Assembly: GCA_039000515.1 (NCBI GenBank) | Contig: JBCFYV010000100.1 | Coordinates: forward strand, 30,554,421-30,618,420 | Length of the DNA stretch: 64,000 nt | Reading direction: 5' to 3' | DNA from: Timema cristinae | Taxonomy: Eukaryota; Arthropoda; Insecta; Phasmatodea; Timematidae | In this document: in pieces, positions 11,361 to 23,632 of the stretch | How positions within the stretch are numbered: position 1 is the stretch's first letter | Layout of the letters: every line of letters starts with the position of its first letter | Program-made: the position numbers and the translations under genes | Notes under the pieces: model-generated | The model's input: the letters and a program-made list of their open reading frames with translations, nothing else | Database searches by the model: none | What the model was told of the DNA's origin: nothing

Positions 11361-12821
11361 TATTATTATTATTATTAATAATATACTCTTATCTAGACAA
11401 ACCCAGAGATTAATATTAAGGTATTGTCTATGTTTGAAATAGTTTCACCAATGGCCATAAAATCATTCTAGTTTTCAACTAAAGGGACTGGACTTTAATT
11501 TTTTATTATTTAAACACTCTAAATTCTCACGTAATCAAACAGTGGTATTTAATAGCCGTTGATAAAAGAGAACAATAGCTCCTTTCATTGAAACAATCTG
11601 TATGAAAATATGCGCAATATGAAAACAAAACGTTTAAATCAAAGGTAATAAAATTAAACTTAATATATTTTATCTTTCAAAGAAAGTATTCATCATATTG
11701 ACAAATGAACGAGCGATAAAAGATAATTTTACAACCGACGCTACAAATCAACACTTTTTTTTTCTGCGCGTGTGCGAAGTGAAGACAGTGGCCAAAAATA
11801 CCTCGTATTTAATGTAAACTAAACACGGCTTACTGTTTGAATAGAGACTGGGTAACGGCGAGGAAGAAATATTGTGAACTCACACGAAGCTTTTAACGCT
11901 ATATAATTATTGTGTTTTTAAAGAACTTTAAAGTACGCAAAGGGATATTAAGTGCTTTCACTGAACGCTAAATAGTTTACCGACATCCAAAGAATGCACA
12001 GTAATTTCTTTTGACTTAAATAGACATGTTTGTATAACTTTAGTAATTTTTTTTTTCTGTGAGCAGATGATTAAAGAGTTTTACTAAAGGTGTAGGTGTT
12101 CAATGTTTTCTAGAGAAAATTTGCAAGAAATGTTACCACGCACACTCACACGCACACGCACACGCACACAAACACACACACACACACACACACACAAAAA
12201 CCCATCTCACAATAAAGTATGCGTGAGATAGTCCTTTAAAGGTAAACCAGCTAAGTATCACTTTTTACATCTGGATTTGTTTTATGATTTTACTATCTGC
12301 CATATTAAATTAAAAATAAATTTGTAAACAAATATTTGGAACCAGTATATATTTTTATTTGTGCTTCAATTTGCCCATTAAAAATTAGGTAGAATTCGTA
12401 TACTTTAAAAATTAAAGAATTGATTCTATTACTATCAACAAAGGCGACTGGAAAAATGTATTATCCTAGGAATGTTTCTTTAAAATGTAATGAATGTGAT
12501 AAATATTATCAAACTTACATTTACTTTTATTACGGCTAGACAAGATAATGACTGACTGAATGTGTAGAGTATAATATACCAAGTACCTATTTGCTTAGAG
12601 AGGGGCCTGCTCATTTCCCCTTTTAACATCCATCATATCCTACATACTTATAGTATTTGCCCTGTCAAGCAAATGTGAGACACGTTTAATTAAACCCTCT
12701 TTGCTCAGTCATTGAAGTGTGCTTGAAACTGCCGGATGTTCATTCAGATAGATATTTTTGCTAAAAGAGCTCGTAACTTGTTTGTAATTCAAACACAAGC
12801 TTGATTAAGTTTATTATTATT
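11361..12821. other. Intergenic with CA-rich microsatellite
   Basis: A (CA)n/(CACACG)n microsatellite lies at about 12141-12197. The rest is AT-rich and shows no gene. Confidence 0.6.
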
Positions 12822-13089
12822 AGCACCGCGTCTTACTACCCGTTCGGTTTATACGCACTTACGCTAATGTGTAATGGTAGGGTGATTGTGAGATGAAATG
12901 GAGGACCTACAGTTTAACGTGGGATCCAAACCATGGTGGGAGGCCTGGCATTCCACACATTCACAAGATGTATTGTCAGAGGTGGAGGAAGGGTTTGGTA
13001 ATCAGATAAATATGTGCCGGGACCGGGGATTGAGCCCCAGACCCCCAGTACAGCAGTCTGACACCTTACCCCTAGACCGCCAGGTCACC
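12822..13089 (-). mobile_element. SINE family B copy
   Basis: Tail complement at the left, head complement 'accgccaggtcaccc' at the right. Flanking 'ttgattaa' at about 12810 and 13092 is a probable target duplication. The 65-codon + strand frame inside is SINE sequence. Confidence 0.85.
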
Positions 13090-13466
13090 CTTTGATTAAA
13101 AAAGAAAATCAAATATACTCAAAATATTAAAGTAAACACCTGATAGTTTATTATAATAATGAAATGACTCATTGATTTACTGGTAAGGTAAATTGATTAC
13201 ATACCTTTGGGGCACTAGATAGTGTACAAAATAAACAGGTTTATTTTAGAGCCACTACGCTATATATTAATTACATTACATGACAAAATATGTAGGTAAA
13301 CAGTACCATACAAATACATGGTGTGCATTTGAACCAAATGTATCAACATTTTCTTGAAAAGAAGACTGGAAATCATAAAGTGTAATAAATACCACTACAA
13401 AACCTTTAATATTTAAAATAGGAGTTTATGATACGATACCAACTTTTCTAATAAATGCACATAATA

Positions 13467-13499
<33 letters not shown>

Positions 13500-14374
13500 C
13501 ACTAGGTCTGATCATGTTTTAGCTAGGCCATCAAATTATTTTACATTCTTGTGACTACCTAAATAAAGAAAACTAATTGGGAGGTAGCTGTATGATTTTC
13601 TTGAAATATCCATTTATTAATTTAGGTGCAATGGAATGGCCTGAAATATTTATATAAAGCAGCCTGGGAATGGAAATAAACGTGTATATTTCGTGTCCAG
13701 GTAAAGCACAGTAAAAATTAATGCATATTTATAATTGGTGATATTTTCTCTCTTTTAATTGACCGAGTAGAGCGAAGTCTTGTTTTAGCTTTACCATTTG
13801 GCATTCCTTCTGTCTTTTTGTTCCGCGACTACTGCCAAATATGTATATCAATTTTAAATATATTTTGATGTATTATTTGAACCTGGGTTTATCGACGTGT
13901 GTATAATTTTTTTATATTCTTTGCGAAAGTGACGTCTTAAATCAGAGGATATAATGTATTATTGACTGTAGTATTCATTTGTTTTCTGCTCAACTTGATG
14001 ACCAAGGGAAAATACACATAGAAATTTAAAATCCAGAGAGAAAATAATTATGGGAGCTATTTCTACTGGGAATTCAAAGAGAAATGTCTCCAAATAGAAG
14101 AATAGAAGGTAGCGCCAGATGGAGAAAGGTATCTGATTGGCTGAGTTTGTGACGTGACTCAGTAGTCAGCGCATTATATATACAAATCTATATAAAAGAC
14201 AAATTGTTAAAAATCAGGCCATATTTTGGAATTTCAATAATAATAACAATAATAAATAAACCTTTTTAATACACACTGATATCCAATTAACGCAATTACT
14301 CTACTTATTTAAAAAATATATATGTGTGGCTGTCTTCATATTAAAATATAAACGATGTGTAGTGAATGTAATCA
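13090..14374. other. Intergenic with (ATT)n
   Basis: An ATT microsatellite lies at about 13467-13499 with no SINE attached. The remainder is AT-rich with no gene seen. Confidence 0.5.
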
Positions 14375-14590
14375 GGCATTTTAGCTCAGTCGGTTAGCGT
14401 ATCTGTATACTGAACTAAGGGTCTCGGGGTTCGATTCCCGATATGGTCGGAAAATCTATCATCGATAAAATGTGGGTTTATCCTTTCACAATGCTGAATT
14501 AACGACCGTGGGCTGGATGTTGTTTCTGTTCTAGATTTAAGTTAATCTCTAAGTCGTGTTCAGAAAGTGCTCGTTAAACACTTCAAATCA
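14375..14590 (+). mobile_element. SINE family C copy
   Basis: The head is strongly tRNA-like: box A 'tagctcagtcggttagcgta', box B 'ggttcgattcccg'. It is followed by 'atcgataaaatgtgggttta' and 'ttaacgaccg'. The same blocks occur inverted at 32590-32858 and 51585-51840. The 3' continuation and the lack of a CCA-ready acceptor stem argue against a functional tRNA gene. Confidence 0.7.
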
Positions 14591-14650
14591 TTTCTTTTTA
14601 AATTAATGGGTGACGCAAGCAATGACAAATCAAATTTTTCTAACTGGCAC

Positions 14651-15055
14651 TACTTTTTTCATTAGGTCTACTGTTCAAATACCAATAGTTTTTTTCATTA
14701 GATCTACTGTTAAAGTACCACTATATTTTTTCATTAGATCTACTGTTTAAAGTATCCACTAGTTTTTTCATTAAAACTACTGTTATAAAGTTTTACCACT
14801 ATACCTATTTTCATTAGATCTACTGTTAAAAGTTACCACTAATTTTTCATTAGATCTTACTGTTAAGTACCACTAGTTTTTTCATTAGATCTACTGTTAA
14901 AGTACCACTATTTTTTCATTAGATCTACTGTTAAAGTACCAAACTATCTTTTTCATTAGATCTACTGTTAAAGTACCACTAGTTTTTTCATTAGATCTAC
15001 TGTTAAAGTACCACTAGTTTTTTCATAGATCTACTGTTAAAGTACCACTAGTACT
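14651..15055. repeat. 35-bp minisatellite, about 11 units
   Basis: The unit is close to 'agttttttcattagatctac' followed by 'tgttaaagtaccact'. Left-hand units are more divergent and carry small insertions; the right-hand units from about 14870 are nearly uniform. Confidence 0.9.
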
Positions 15056-15813
15056 TTATCTTATAAATGTGTTTTTCAAAATTAGATGGATGCAACTCTA
15101 ATTAGTTTAAAAAATTAATTTTTTAAACTTGTTATTGAAAGCTTCAAGATAAATGAATCCGATTACTAGAAGGGGGAAATAATTTATACCAACAAACGAA
15201 AAGTATTGGAGAAACAAATCCTTTGTCAAACACTTCTTTGAAGTTGTTTTGATCGTTTTCCCACGATAAACGAAAGCCACATCCTTCTTTTCTTCATACA
15301 ATATAATGGTCTTGGTAAGTTTTAATGGTGTTGGAACAGGTTGACAAAAAGATGACAGGAAAGATTTCTTGTAATATTGTGTTTGAAAGGTAGTTTAAGT
15401 ATCTATTTGGTTTATATGAGGGGGGGAGAAAAACTATTACAAAGATGTTTACTAAAATACACGTTCCTCTTATCACATGTGTTTTCTTTTACTGTGAGTC
15501 GTTCTTAGAAGCTTAACAAATTTTCAGCAGATGAGTTGTACTTACCCATTTTGACTAAAAATAAATTTAACCCGGATTTAAAAAAAGTGACAACGAATAA
15601 TAGTATTAAATTTTACCATCTATAAAATGGTGATGAAATATATAATCCTAGTATTTGGTGTTATAAAATACTATCAAAATTAAAATTTACCTAATTATTT
15701 AAAAACCATATTCTCTGGATCGTTGACGTATTTTAACAATTGTAAATTTTGTAATTGAATCTCTCAACTTTAATTTTTAGATTAATATATATATATTGAA
15801 AATTCAATGCTAA
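15056..15813. other. Intergenic, nothing recognised
   Basis: AT-rich sequence. Two minus-strand frames of 60-64 codons lack any motif. Confidence 0.5.
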
Positions 15814-15997
15814 ACAGGGATATAAGGGTTCGGTCCCGGTAGGGTTCACTGTGGGTGGTTATTCCTTAAATGATTTTCTACTCTCTCTATACGAAAATCC
15901 GGGTGCATTTTCTCTAATTAAACCTTCCTAATACCTAAATCCATAAGCGTAATTAGTATATAGGCGTATAACCCGAACGGGTAGTAAGACGTGGTTC
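15814..15997 (+). mobile_element. SINE family A, 5'-truncated
   Basis: Starts inside the head at the box-B region ('ggttcggtcccggtagggtt') and keeps the body and shared tail ('gcgtataacccgaacgggta', 'gtaagacgtgg'). Confidence 0.8.
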
Positions 15998-16781
15998 CAA
16001 AAAAATTATTCTAAGTTGAAGATATATTCCTAATTTTAAATTTCCTGTTTTGAAAATTTTTAATTTTTTTTTTGCACACGTTAGGTTTATTATATATATA
16101 TATATTTAAAGAAATTGGTTGGATATAGCTCCTAAAATCACCGTTGAAAGTAAGTGCTTCAGGTTTTAAATATATGAATTAAGACGACACATCGTCACCC
16201 GATAATGCAAGTGTTCTATCTCAAAAATGTTAAATTTGAGATATTTGGTGTTTACGTTTATTTAGAATGCATATGATTCACCTGCGGTGAAATTAAGACT
16301 ACTGTATAATTACTTAAAGAGGATACAAACTCGAGTTGTCATCTATTAACATTGATTTTATACACAAGGTCAAACTTCAATGCTCTTTTACACAAAAGTG
16401 GAAAATGGGACATAGAACACTTTCATTCTCAGGTAACGACATGTTGAGACTGAAACAAACTGTTAACGCCTTGAAATATGCATAATCATTTGAAGTGTCA
16501 GATTCCTCTCTCCCCCCCCCCCTTCCCTTCAAAATAAATACGACTATCCAGGAACCTGCAAAGTAATCTATATCTACGATTGACCCTGATCCAAGAAGTT
16601 CGGAGTTTGAATATTTATCATCTATCACCAGGTGAATTATATTGTATTTGATTAAAATACGTCACCTTAATTTTGTATCCTTAAATAATATCGTGTCGGA
16701 GTTCTAAATAGCTTCACAATGCATGGATATATGAGGCGTAGCGTGAGAAATACTCTAGGATTAACAGTTTATATTACCCAT
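15998..16781. other. Intergenic, nothing recognised
   Basis: AT-rich. A short C run near 16513-16521 lies inside an 83-codon minus-strand frame that has no motif. Confidence 0.5.
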
Positions 16782-17013
16782 TTCTGTGGTCACATGGTCT
16801 AAGGGCTACTTTTGTAGATTAGACAGCCGATGACGGGGAGATCGAGGTTTAAATTTCGTTGGGGTGTACTGAGGGCTTTTCCCCCTAGGTGATTTTCCGT
16901 TTTACACAAATGCGGGCACACTGCCTCTCAATATAGCCTTCTTAGTCAATAACACCATTAGCGCAATTAGTATATAAGCGTATAACTCAAACGGGTAGTA
17001 AGACGCGGCGCTT
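16782..17013 (+). mobile_element. SINE family A copy
   Basis: Head 'ctgtggtcacatggtctaag', 'gatgacggggagatcgaggt'; tail 'gcgtataactcaaacgggta', 'gtaagacgcggcgct'. Confidence 0.8.
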
Positions 17014-17829
17014 AAAGTAAAAACAGACTATATACACTTATTTTATCTATTAAGAAAACTTATTAAGCATGGTTCCATTATAGTTCAGCTTATAATATAG
17101 TTATGTATTATAGTATACAAGGCATGGCTGCTACCTAGCACTGCGGCTACCCTAAGATCTAAATGATACCAGTCTAACTTTATAGAATACACTATGGCCT
17201 TATCTTGTAAGTCACACCATAGTGTAACCAAACTAGGTTAACTTGTTATCTTCAAACAGAATGTAAAATGGCCTACTATAAGCATCTTTATTCTGATAAC
17301 TTGCAGTGAGTTTTCTTTGCAAGTGGATGTAAACTAATTTAATTCCAGAGCCTTTTTTTTTATAGGTCTTACCGTTTAGCCACAAGAGACCTCCAAAGAA
17401 AGGTCCGCACTGACTTTGAAGTTGCTCCGACATTTTTAATTTTTCTCGGGAGTTAGAATTTTTTTTTTTTTTACTTTTTGGAATTTTCCCGTCGGTTATA
17501 GGCTAGAAGCTATAAGTTTGCCTAATTTCAAGTTTCTAGCTCATCTGGAAGTGGATAAATATTAAAGTTAGTGAGTGAGCCATGTGGCTTTATAGTATTA
17601 TAATATAATGTTTATTAATTTTAAAATAAACCTAAGCTTATGTCATATCGTTACTATCAAAATAGTCATTATTAGCAGAGGTAGCCTGGTATAGTCACAT
17701 GAACAATTATTTTATTTACTAATTAAAATAGTTAAAGTTTGAAAATATATTGATTTATTGCGTAGTTTTTAATTAATTCTTAAAATTACTATCACCCCTT
17801 AGAGTCTTGGCACACGTTTGATTTATACG
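17014..17829. other. Intergenic, nothing recognised
   Basis: AT-rich. The 66-codon minus-strand frame at 17233-17433 is not recognised. Confidence 0.5.
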
Positions 17830-18101
17830 TATAAATTAATCACCCTACTGTAATAGGGGTTAGAAAGCTGGTGATTTAGAGGAAATGTAACCTAATTTGA
17901 GCTGAGGTAGGGTGGGAAACTATTTTAGGAAATACACACATGGAAGTGTGGCCGCATTTGTGATAAGAGCAAGAGTATAGAAACATTTAATTAACCCCCC
18001 ACGCTCCTAGTACACCCAGACGGTATTTGAACCCCAATATATCTGATATAGGTAGTCAGTCTATTGCGAAAGGACGCCTTAGACCACGAGGCCAATGAAG
18101 C
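17830..18101 (-). mobile_element. SINE family A, worn and internally expanded
   Basis: The right end is a clear complement of the head ('attgcgaaaggacgccttag', 'accacgaggcc'). The middle holds extra sequence between the 'gaaatacacacatggaagtg' region and 'cctagtacacccagacgg'. Confidence 0.6.
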
Positions 18102-18202
18102 AGTTTTATACATGATTACTCTGTTTTTAAAATAATAACCTTTAGCATTCAGGTTATTAACGATTTAATTTAGGAACAGGGATGTGGACAAATGTATTAG
18201 AA

Positions 18203-18470
18203 TAGATTATTTCCAAACTTTTGCCATTCGCGTAGCCACTCCTTTCGGGGGGCCATGGCCTAAACGAAATAACCCTTCCGCCTTTTCATAGAAAATACTT
18301 CCAGCTCGTGAAATACAGAGGAAATTTAATTTTAATAAAACTTTAGTGGTAAGTTAAGCAAAACTTTGACAGTGAGAAAAGAAAGTATTATTTAAGTGCA
18401 AGGCATTACGTTACAATATGCGTTAGTTTGTTTAGCAGACTTATAATAAATAGTAAGCATAACCTTTAAA
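18203..18470 (+). mobile_element. hAT-like MITE relic, copy 1
   Basis: Starts 'tttccaaacttttgccattc' with 'cctttcggggggccatggcc'. It shares the blocks 'tagtggtaagttaagcaaaa', 'gcgttagtttgtttagcaga' and 'cttat' with 21690-21996, whose right end is hAT-like. No transposase is present. Confidence 0.5.
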
Positions 18471-18540
18471 AAAATACAAAATTTTGTGGTCAGAATTTAT
18501 AACATTGTTATATTATTAGTATGGTTTAATAGTAATTGAC

Positions 18541-18890
18541 CACCTATGTGGTCTTGTGGTTATAATTCCTGGTTACAAATCCAAAATTCTTGAGTTCGAT
18601 TCCCGGTGCTTCCAGATTTTCTGTGAAGCAATGGGTCTGTCTGGGACTGGGTTAAACTCAGATTCGTGAGGACAAAGCGGAGCTACTTGAATAAAGAAGT
18701 AGCGGCTCTGGTATAGATAACTGAGCTTAATGGCCGGAGGGTTCATCGTGCTAGCCCACAGAGATTATTTCTTTGTCTGTGTGCTAGCCACAGGACACCC
18801 TATATCCACATAAGTTGGCACTAACTTTGCCAAAAGATGGCGACCACTCTGTCGGTATGGCTCTATTGTGGTTTCACACGGAATATTTTG
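18541..18890 (+). mobile_element. SINE family D copy 2
   Basis: Head 'tatgtggtcttgtggttata', box B 'gagttcgattcccggtgctt', then 'aaactcagattcgtgaggac', 'gaataaagaagtagcggctc' and 'gttggcactaactttgcc'. The order matches 5647-5940, with an extra stretch 'cacagagattatttctttgt' in the middle. Confidence 0.75.
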
Positions 18891-18990
18891 TTAATAGCTA
18901 TGTGACTGTTTCAGATCATTTGGAATGACGTGTGAATGCATGAACAAAGTTTTAGTAAATTTTATAAAAATAGGTCTATATATACGAGTT

Positions 18991-19260
18991 GGTGACCTGG
19001 TGGTCTAGGGGTAAGGTGTCAGACTTCTATGCTGGCGGCCGGGGTTCAATCCTCGGTCCCGGCACTGATTTATCTGATTTCCAAACCCTTCCTTCACCTC
19101 TGACAAGACATCTTGTGAATGTGGGGAATGCCAGGCCTCCACCGTGGTTCGGATTCCACGTTAAACTGTAGGTCCTCCATTTCATCTCACAATCACCCTA
19201 CCATTACACATTAGCGTAAGTGCGTATAACCCGAATGGGTAGTAAGACGCGGTGCTAATA
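18991..19260 (+). mobile_element. SINE family B, complete
   Basis: The clearest + strand copy: head 'ggtgacctggtggtctaggg', box B 'ggttcaatcctcgg', body 'cttcacctctgacaagacat', 'gtggttcggattccacgtta', tail 'gtataacccgaatgggtagt', 'aagacgcggtgctaata'. Flanking 'tatatatacga' on both sides is the likely target duplication. The 60-codon frame over the head is not a gene. Confidence 0.9.
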
Positions 19261-19354
19261 ATAATATATATACGAATATTTCTAAAATTAATTTAATTTA
19301 ATCAATTTGTGAATAAATCTATATTAATACACACACACACACACACACACACAC

Positions 19355-19386
<32 letters not shown>

Positions 19387-19404
19387 TTTTATATATATAC
19401 TATT

Positions 19405-19435
<31 letters not shown>

Positions 19436-19440
19436 AAATG
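19261..19440. repeat. Compound (CA)n-(TA)n microsatellite
   Basis: CA dinucleotides at about 19330-19353 pass directly into TA runs that continue with short breaks to about 19436. Confidence 0.9.
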
Positions 19441-20142
19441 TATTCCTATCAAAATCGGATTGTATCATAAAAAAACATAATCAATAAAACTTAGAAGGAC
19501 GTCAGATACCTCATGAAATATTTACTTCATCTCCGAGGTTACTCTCACTACAGTGTGGGAAACATTGAGACAAACCATCAACTATTTATTGTTTTTAAAG
19601 GTATGCGAAAGAGTACTTATCTACCAGAGACTTGGTGAGTATCTCATGAACCACTACAGATCAGCTTTTCTGTACATCCGAGTAATCCGTTTGAGACGTC
19701 TGATACATCCTCCAGGGATCTCAAGAACTCTACGTAAGAGGATTGTTTCGATCCGGTTGAAAGAATTTTTGTTTTCAGCTATCTGGTCTTTTCGATAGCA
19801 AGTATTTATATATCTTGTGGTATAATATTATTGCTAACTTTTCTTGGGTGTGTCAACCAGGTCTGCGATGTCGGTACGCCAAGATTTCGACTCCAACTCA
19901 TATTTTTCTACTGTTTTATTCAACTCCTTCAGAAAGGGCTGATGTATATTAATTATTAATAAAAATTTAATGCAATAAACTGCTCAAATAGAGGGTACCT
20001 TATGGGAAGCTTCTTTGGCATTTTTGATCTATATTTAAATATATTTGTTTATCTAAACTACAGATATTGTTACTAAAAATAAATAAAGTATAAAATGAAA
20101 ATGATAAAACACACACATATATACATAATCACTCCAATCACT
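19441..20142. other. Intergenic, nothing recognised
   Basis: An 81-codon + strand frame at 19553-19798 reads as mixed sequence without a motif I know. No flanking splice sites were convincing. Confidence 0.45.
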
Positions 20143-20500
20143 TAAGGTGCGGCAGAAGGGAGAGCGAGTAATCTTATAGTTTTTATAACATTACATTTTT
20201 TTAACTAAAATAAAAAAAAATTCTCCAGTAGCAACATAGAGCTTAGTTTTCTGCACATGCTAATATCAACAGATCTTGAAAATTTGTCAAGAGTTTCCTG
20301 GAATTTTGTCAACTTTATAAATAAAGAAAAAAAGGTTTTGACAACATTCCAGGACACCCTTGACAGATGATCTGTTGATATTAGCATGTCCAGAAAACTA
20401 AGCTCTATGTTGCTACTGGAGACATGTTTGATTTATTTTGGCCAACAAATTTCAATTCTATAAAAACTGTACAAATAATTTCACTCCCTTCGGCCGCACC
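20143..20500. mobile_element. Hairpin element family, unit 1
   Basis: Almost the whole length is an inverted repeat. The left arm starts 'aaggtgcggcagaagggag' and runs through 'ctccagtagcaacatagagc' and 'gctaatatcaacagatcttg'. The right arm is its complement, ending 'ctcccttcggccgcacct'. The loop is centred near 20315. The 60-codon minus-strand frame at 20205-20387 is a product of the palindrome. Confidence 0.85.
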
Positions 20501-20880
20501 TAGAAAGGGGACGCGAGAAAAAACCAGTATTTTTGCAGTTTTTATGTCAAAACTTTTTTTGGCCCAATTAAATAAAATATTTCTTCCATACAAACGTAGA
20601 ATTTAATTTTCTTCACCTAGTTATATCAACAGTTGTTGAATATTTATCAAGGGTGTCCTAGAATTTAATGACTTTTTCGTTTAATTTAAAAGGGTATTAG
20701 ATAACGCCGCTATGCTCATGACAGAAATTCAACAACTGTTGATATCACCATGTGAAGAAAAAAAAAAGCTATATGTTTGCACGGAGGCAATATTTTATTT
20801 ATTTTAGTCAACAAAAATTTTTGATAAAACTGCAAGACTCCTGATCTCTTCTCGCGTTCTCTAAATTCCCCACCTTAATA
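20501..20880. mobile_element. Hairpin element family, unit 2, abutting unit 1
   Basis: A second inverted repeat of the same family. The left arm has 'aaggggacgcgagaa', 'cttcacctagttatatcaac' and 'agttgttgaatatttatcaa'. The right arm has 'caacaactgttgatatcacc', 'atgtgaagaa' and 'cttctcgcgttctc...ccccacctta'. It begins essentially where unit 1 ends, so the two lie head to tail with no visible spacer. Confidence 0.8.
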
Positions 20881-21270
20881 ATAGCACTGTATGAAATATG
20901 GTATAATTAATTCTATCTAATTTTGGCCTTTTTGTCATTTAAAAATTAATACAAACACGTTTTAACAATATGACAAGTAAAGTGAGTTTATATCCCTTGT
21001 TGAAGTGATGGGACATATTTGCATCGAGATATTTTCAGTAACTTTTAAACCTGGGTTAAATTTATCGTGAACGGATTATATCTTGCAGACAAAAATTTAC
21101 TAGATCCATTTTAATATATTCATAAGTCAAATAATAGTCTATGGCATTTGTCACGTTTGACAACAGTACCGATATGAATAATATATTAATATAGTAAACA
21201 TTTTTTCAATCTTCTTCATGTTAAATCAACAACCTGAAGGTCTTTTAATGTGAATTCTATCCGTCTATTA
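20881..21270. other. Intergenic, nothing recognised
   Basis: AT-rich filler between the hairpin pair and repeat E. Confidence 0.5.
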
Positions 21271-21620
21271 CTGGGCATGTGCTCAACCTTTCGGCTGGCT
21301 TAGTACTGCCTGGACCATCTGGCAAAAATCCCGTCTGCTAAGGGAGTTCAGGAAGTGCAGTCATTCCCCGTTGCTCTCCTCATTCAATTTCTATGAGCGA
21401 GGGTGAAAGCGCCTACAAATCTTGCTAGGAATGGTATTGTTACATACCTTCCTTGGTTCTTTTACACGCCTCAATCGACATGGGACTGGCGGTTTTACTT
21501 CTCCTCCGAAGGAAGTTTTGCTACGAATTTTTATTGCTCAAGAAAAATCCATTGACCTCAACTGGGTTTGAGCCCACGTACATCGGTCTTGAGGAGAGTT
21601 TAAATATTTTTTTTTTTCAA
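21271..21620 (+). mobile_element. Repeat family E, copy 1
   Basis: Less AT-rich than its surroundings. The complement shares ordered blocks with 56430-56765: 'tgaggtcaatggatttttct' / 'tgaggtcgacgattttttct', the words 'tcggaggagaag' / 'tcggaggggaat', 'cagtcccatgtcgattg' in both, and 'ccagatggtccaggcagtac' / 'ccagatggttcaggcagcac'. Two copies establish a dispersed repeat. Its class is unknown. Confidence 0.7.
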
Positions 21621-21689
21621 GATAACTGCTAAATAATATATTTTTTTTAAAATATTCTTTTTATTTTAATTCAGCTTCACTCACCAAGT

Positions 21690-21996
21690 TTTAGATAATC
21701 GGGCATTTCCCTTTCAGAGTCATGGCTTAACCAATGTATCCTTTCCAGTGATTCTTAAAATTGAGGAAACAAAAGCTCAATTTCTTTAAAGTATAAACGG
21801 TCGTTCTAAATTTTATAAACCCTCAGTGGTAAGTAAGCTTAGTAAAGCTGTGACAAAGATAAATAAATATTTATATAGGTCAACAACATCACGTCAAAAT
21901 CTGCGTTAGTTTGTTTTGCAGACTTATTATTATCAAAAAAATATGTTACTATTAATAACAATTAGTGGGAAGTCACGTTCCATAGTTTGGGGAACA
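21690..21996. mobile_element. hAT-like MITE relic, copy 2
   Basis: The complement of the right end reads CAGTGTTCCCCAAACTATGG, a typical hAT-style terminus. Internal blocks ('cagtggtaagtaagcttag', 'tgcgttagtttgttttgcag') match 18203-18470. The left end is unclear. Confidence 0.55.
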
Positions 21997-22364
21997 CTGT
22001 ATTAGAGAATGTGCATTCGAATTAGTGTGGAGAGAGCATGGAAAAAAACCAGTTATAGCTCAACTATCGAAAATAACCTGCAATAAAATCGTCCTAGATT
22101 CGAATTTGGACCTCCCTGTCACCGGTTTCTTCGGAGATTTCCGCCTCTATCGAACAGTGGATTAGATTTTAATTAGAAATTTAAACGTCACAGTAGGGTT
22201 AAGGTGAAATTGGATGTATGAGTAATTTGTATGTCTGCCATTGACTAGTCATTAGTTCAAACCTCCTTTAAGAGTAAATTATCTCACATCAGTTAATATT
22301 TCCACCTTTTACTGATTTTTTGACTCTATTCGATGGTAGAATAGTTTAACACACTAAGGGCGTA

Positions 22365-22575
22365 ATTCTCTCAATAGACTGGACTGCCAATAACTAGGAT
22401 ATTGTAGTTAGAATCCCAGATGGGTTAACTGAGGATGTTTTTTTTTCTATATAGAGGGTCCACTCTCTCTCAACATAAAAGTCAAGGAACACTTCCTCTA
22501 AATTATAGCTTCCTTATCCCTAACTCATTAGTGTATTTAGTTCATAGGCATTTAACCCGAACTTATAGGTGAACG
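22365..22575 (+). mobile_element. SINE family A, worn copy
   Basis: Ordered family A landmarks: 'tctctcaatagactggactg', 'agaatcccagatgggttaac', 'cactctctctcaac', 'gcatttaacccgaac'. An older copy by divergence. A degraded minus-strand A-like stretch lies just upstream at about 22000-22145. Confidence 0.65.
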
Positions 22576-23632
22576 TAGTAAAAAAAACTAACCCTGCAAT
22601 TTCAATAAAAATAAATTCATACACGTCTGAACTACTTTGTGACTTGGCTATAATTAAATAGTTTGCTAAATAAAAGTTGAAAAACTCTGTTATATTTGTT
22701 TATACATGAAAAAACATTTCAATGCAATTGTATACAAAAATGTAAAATAATTATTTTCTGGTGTACTTTAAATATATTTTTGATCAGTAAATTCATTTTT
22801 TCGTTTATTTACATCCACTAAAATATTGTTATAATAGCAAAATAGTAGTGTGATTTGGAATTTATTATTGGGAATAAGCCATAACAATTATTTCGCAAGG
22901 TGAAAGTAATATTAGTCTAACTCGATGTGGAATCCCTACACCCATGTGCAGATGTAATGTGTGCATAAATATACGTTAGATAGAAATTACAGCTCATTGC
23001 AGTGATATCATTCATATTAACGTCCCGTGTTTGTTTAAAAGCATTAAAAAAAATAGAGTATGAGTAATCAGATATACAGGGGGGAAATGGGGTGTGTCAT
23101 TTGTTCCAATAAAATTACGTAGGAATTATTGTACAATCCAATTATTTAATAGGAAAAGCTTTAAAAAAATTCAAATATATATTTTTTATAGTCATAATTG
23201 AAATCGATTAGTATTATTTTATAGTTAGGCCTATTGAAGATATGTATCAAATATGACAGCTATAGATCACATGAATTGAGTTATAAATACGTGGAAATAG
23301 ATATAGTAATTCTTATAGCTGTTAGATAATGCTTTCACTATGGAAATTTGACCGTACTATTTCCAATTTTCCGGTACTATAGTATATCTTAGTTACTAAA
23401 TAAAGTATAAAAAAAATACCTGTCATCTTTAATATGACTAATTTTAACTTTAAAGACCCCCATAAATGTAAACGTATTTTTAGTTGTTTAGGTCTGTATT
23501 TTGTAATCAGTCGGAGCTTATGTGAAGTAAACATTTGTATGCGTTTAAATATAGGAAAGGAAATGGTTGTTTTCTTAATACAGTAACAAAAACATACAAA
23601 ATTTATCTTGAGCAAAATATATGTATATATAT
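22576..23632. other. Intergenic, nothing recognised
   Basis: AT-rich. The 113-codon minus-strand frame at 23322-23663 is Lys/Ile/Phe-rich, runs into the tail of the next SINE, and has no motif. I do not call it a gene. Confidence 0.5.

Noticed and set aside
12898..13095. 65-codon frame, and similar 60-84 codon frames at 18989, 25688, 36927 and 44884, with related peptides
   Set aside because: The similarity arises because all are SINE family B read in the same frame; they are not a protein family.
22000..22145. Further family A-like SINE on the minus strand
   Set aside because: Only scattered words remain, and the boundaries and orientation could not be supported, so it is mentioned only in the neighbouring entry.
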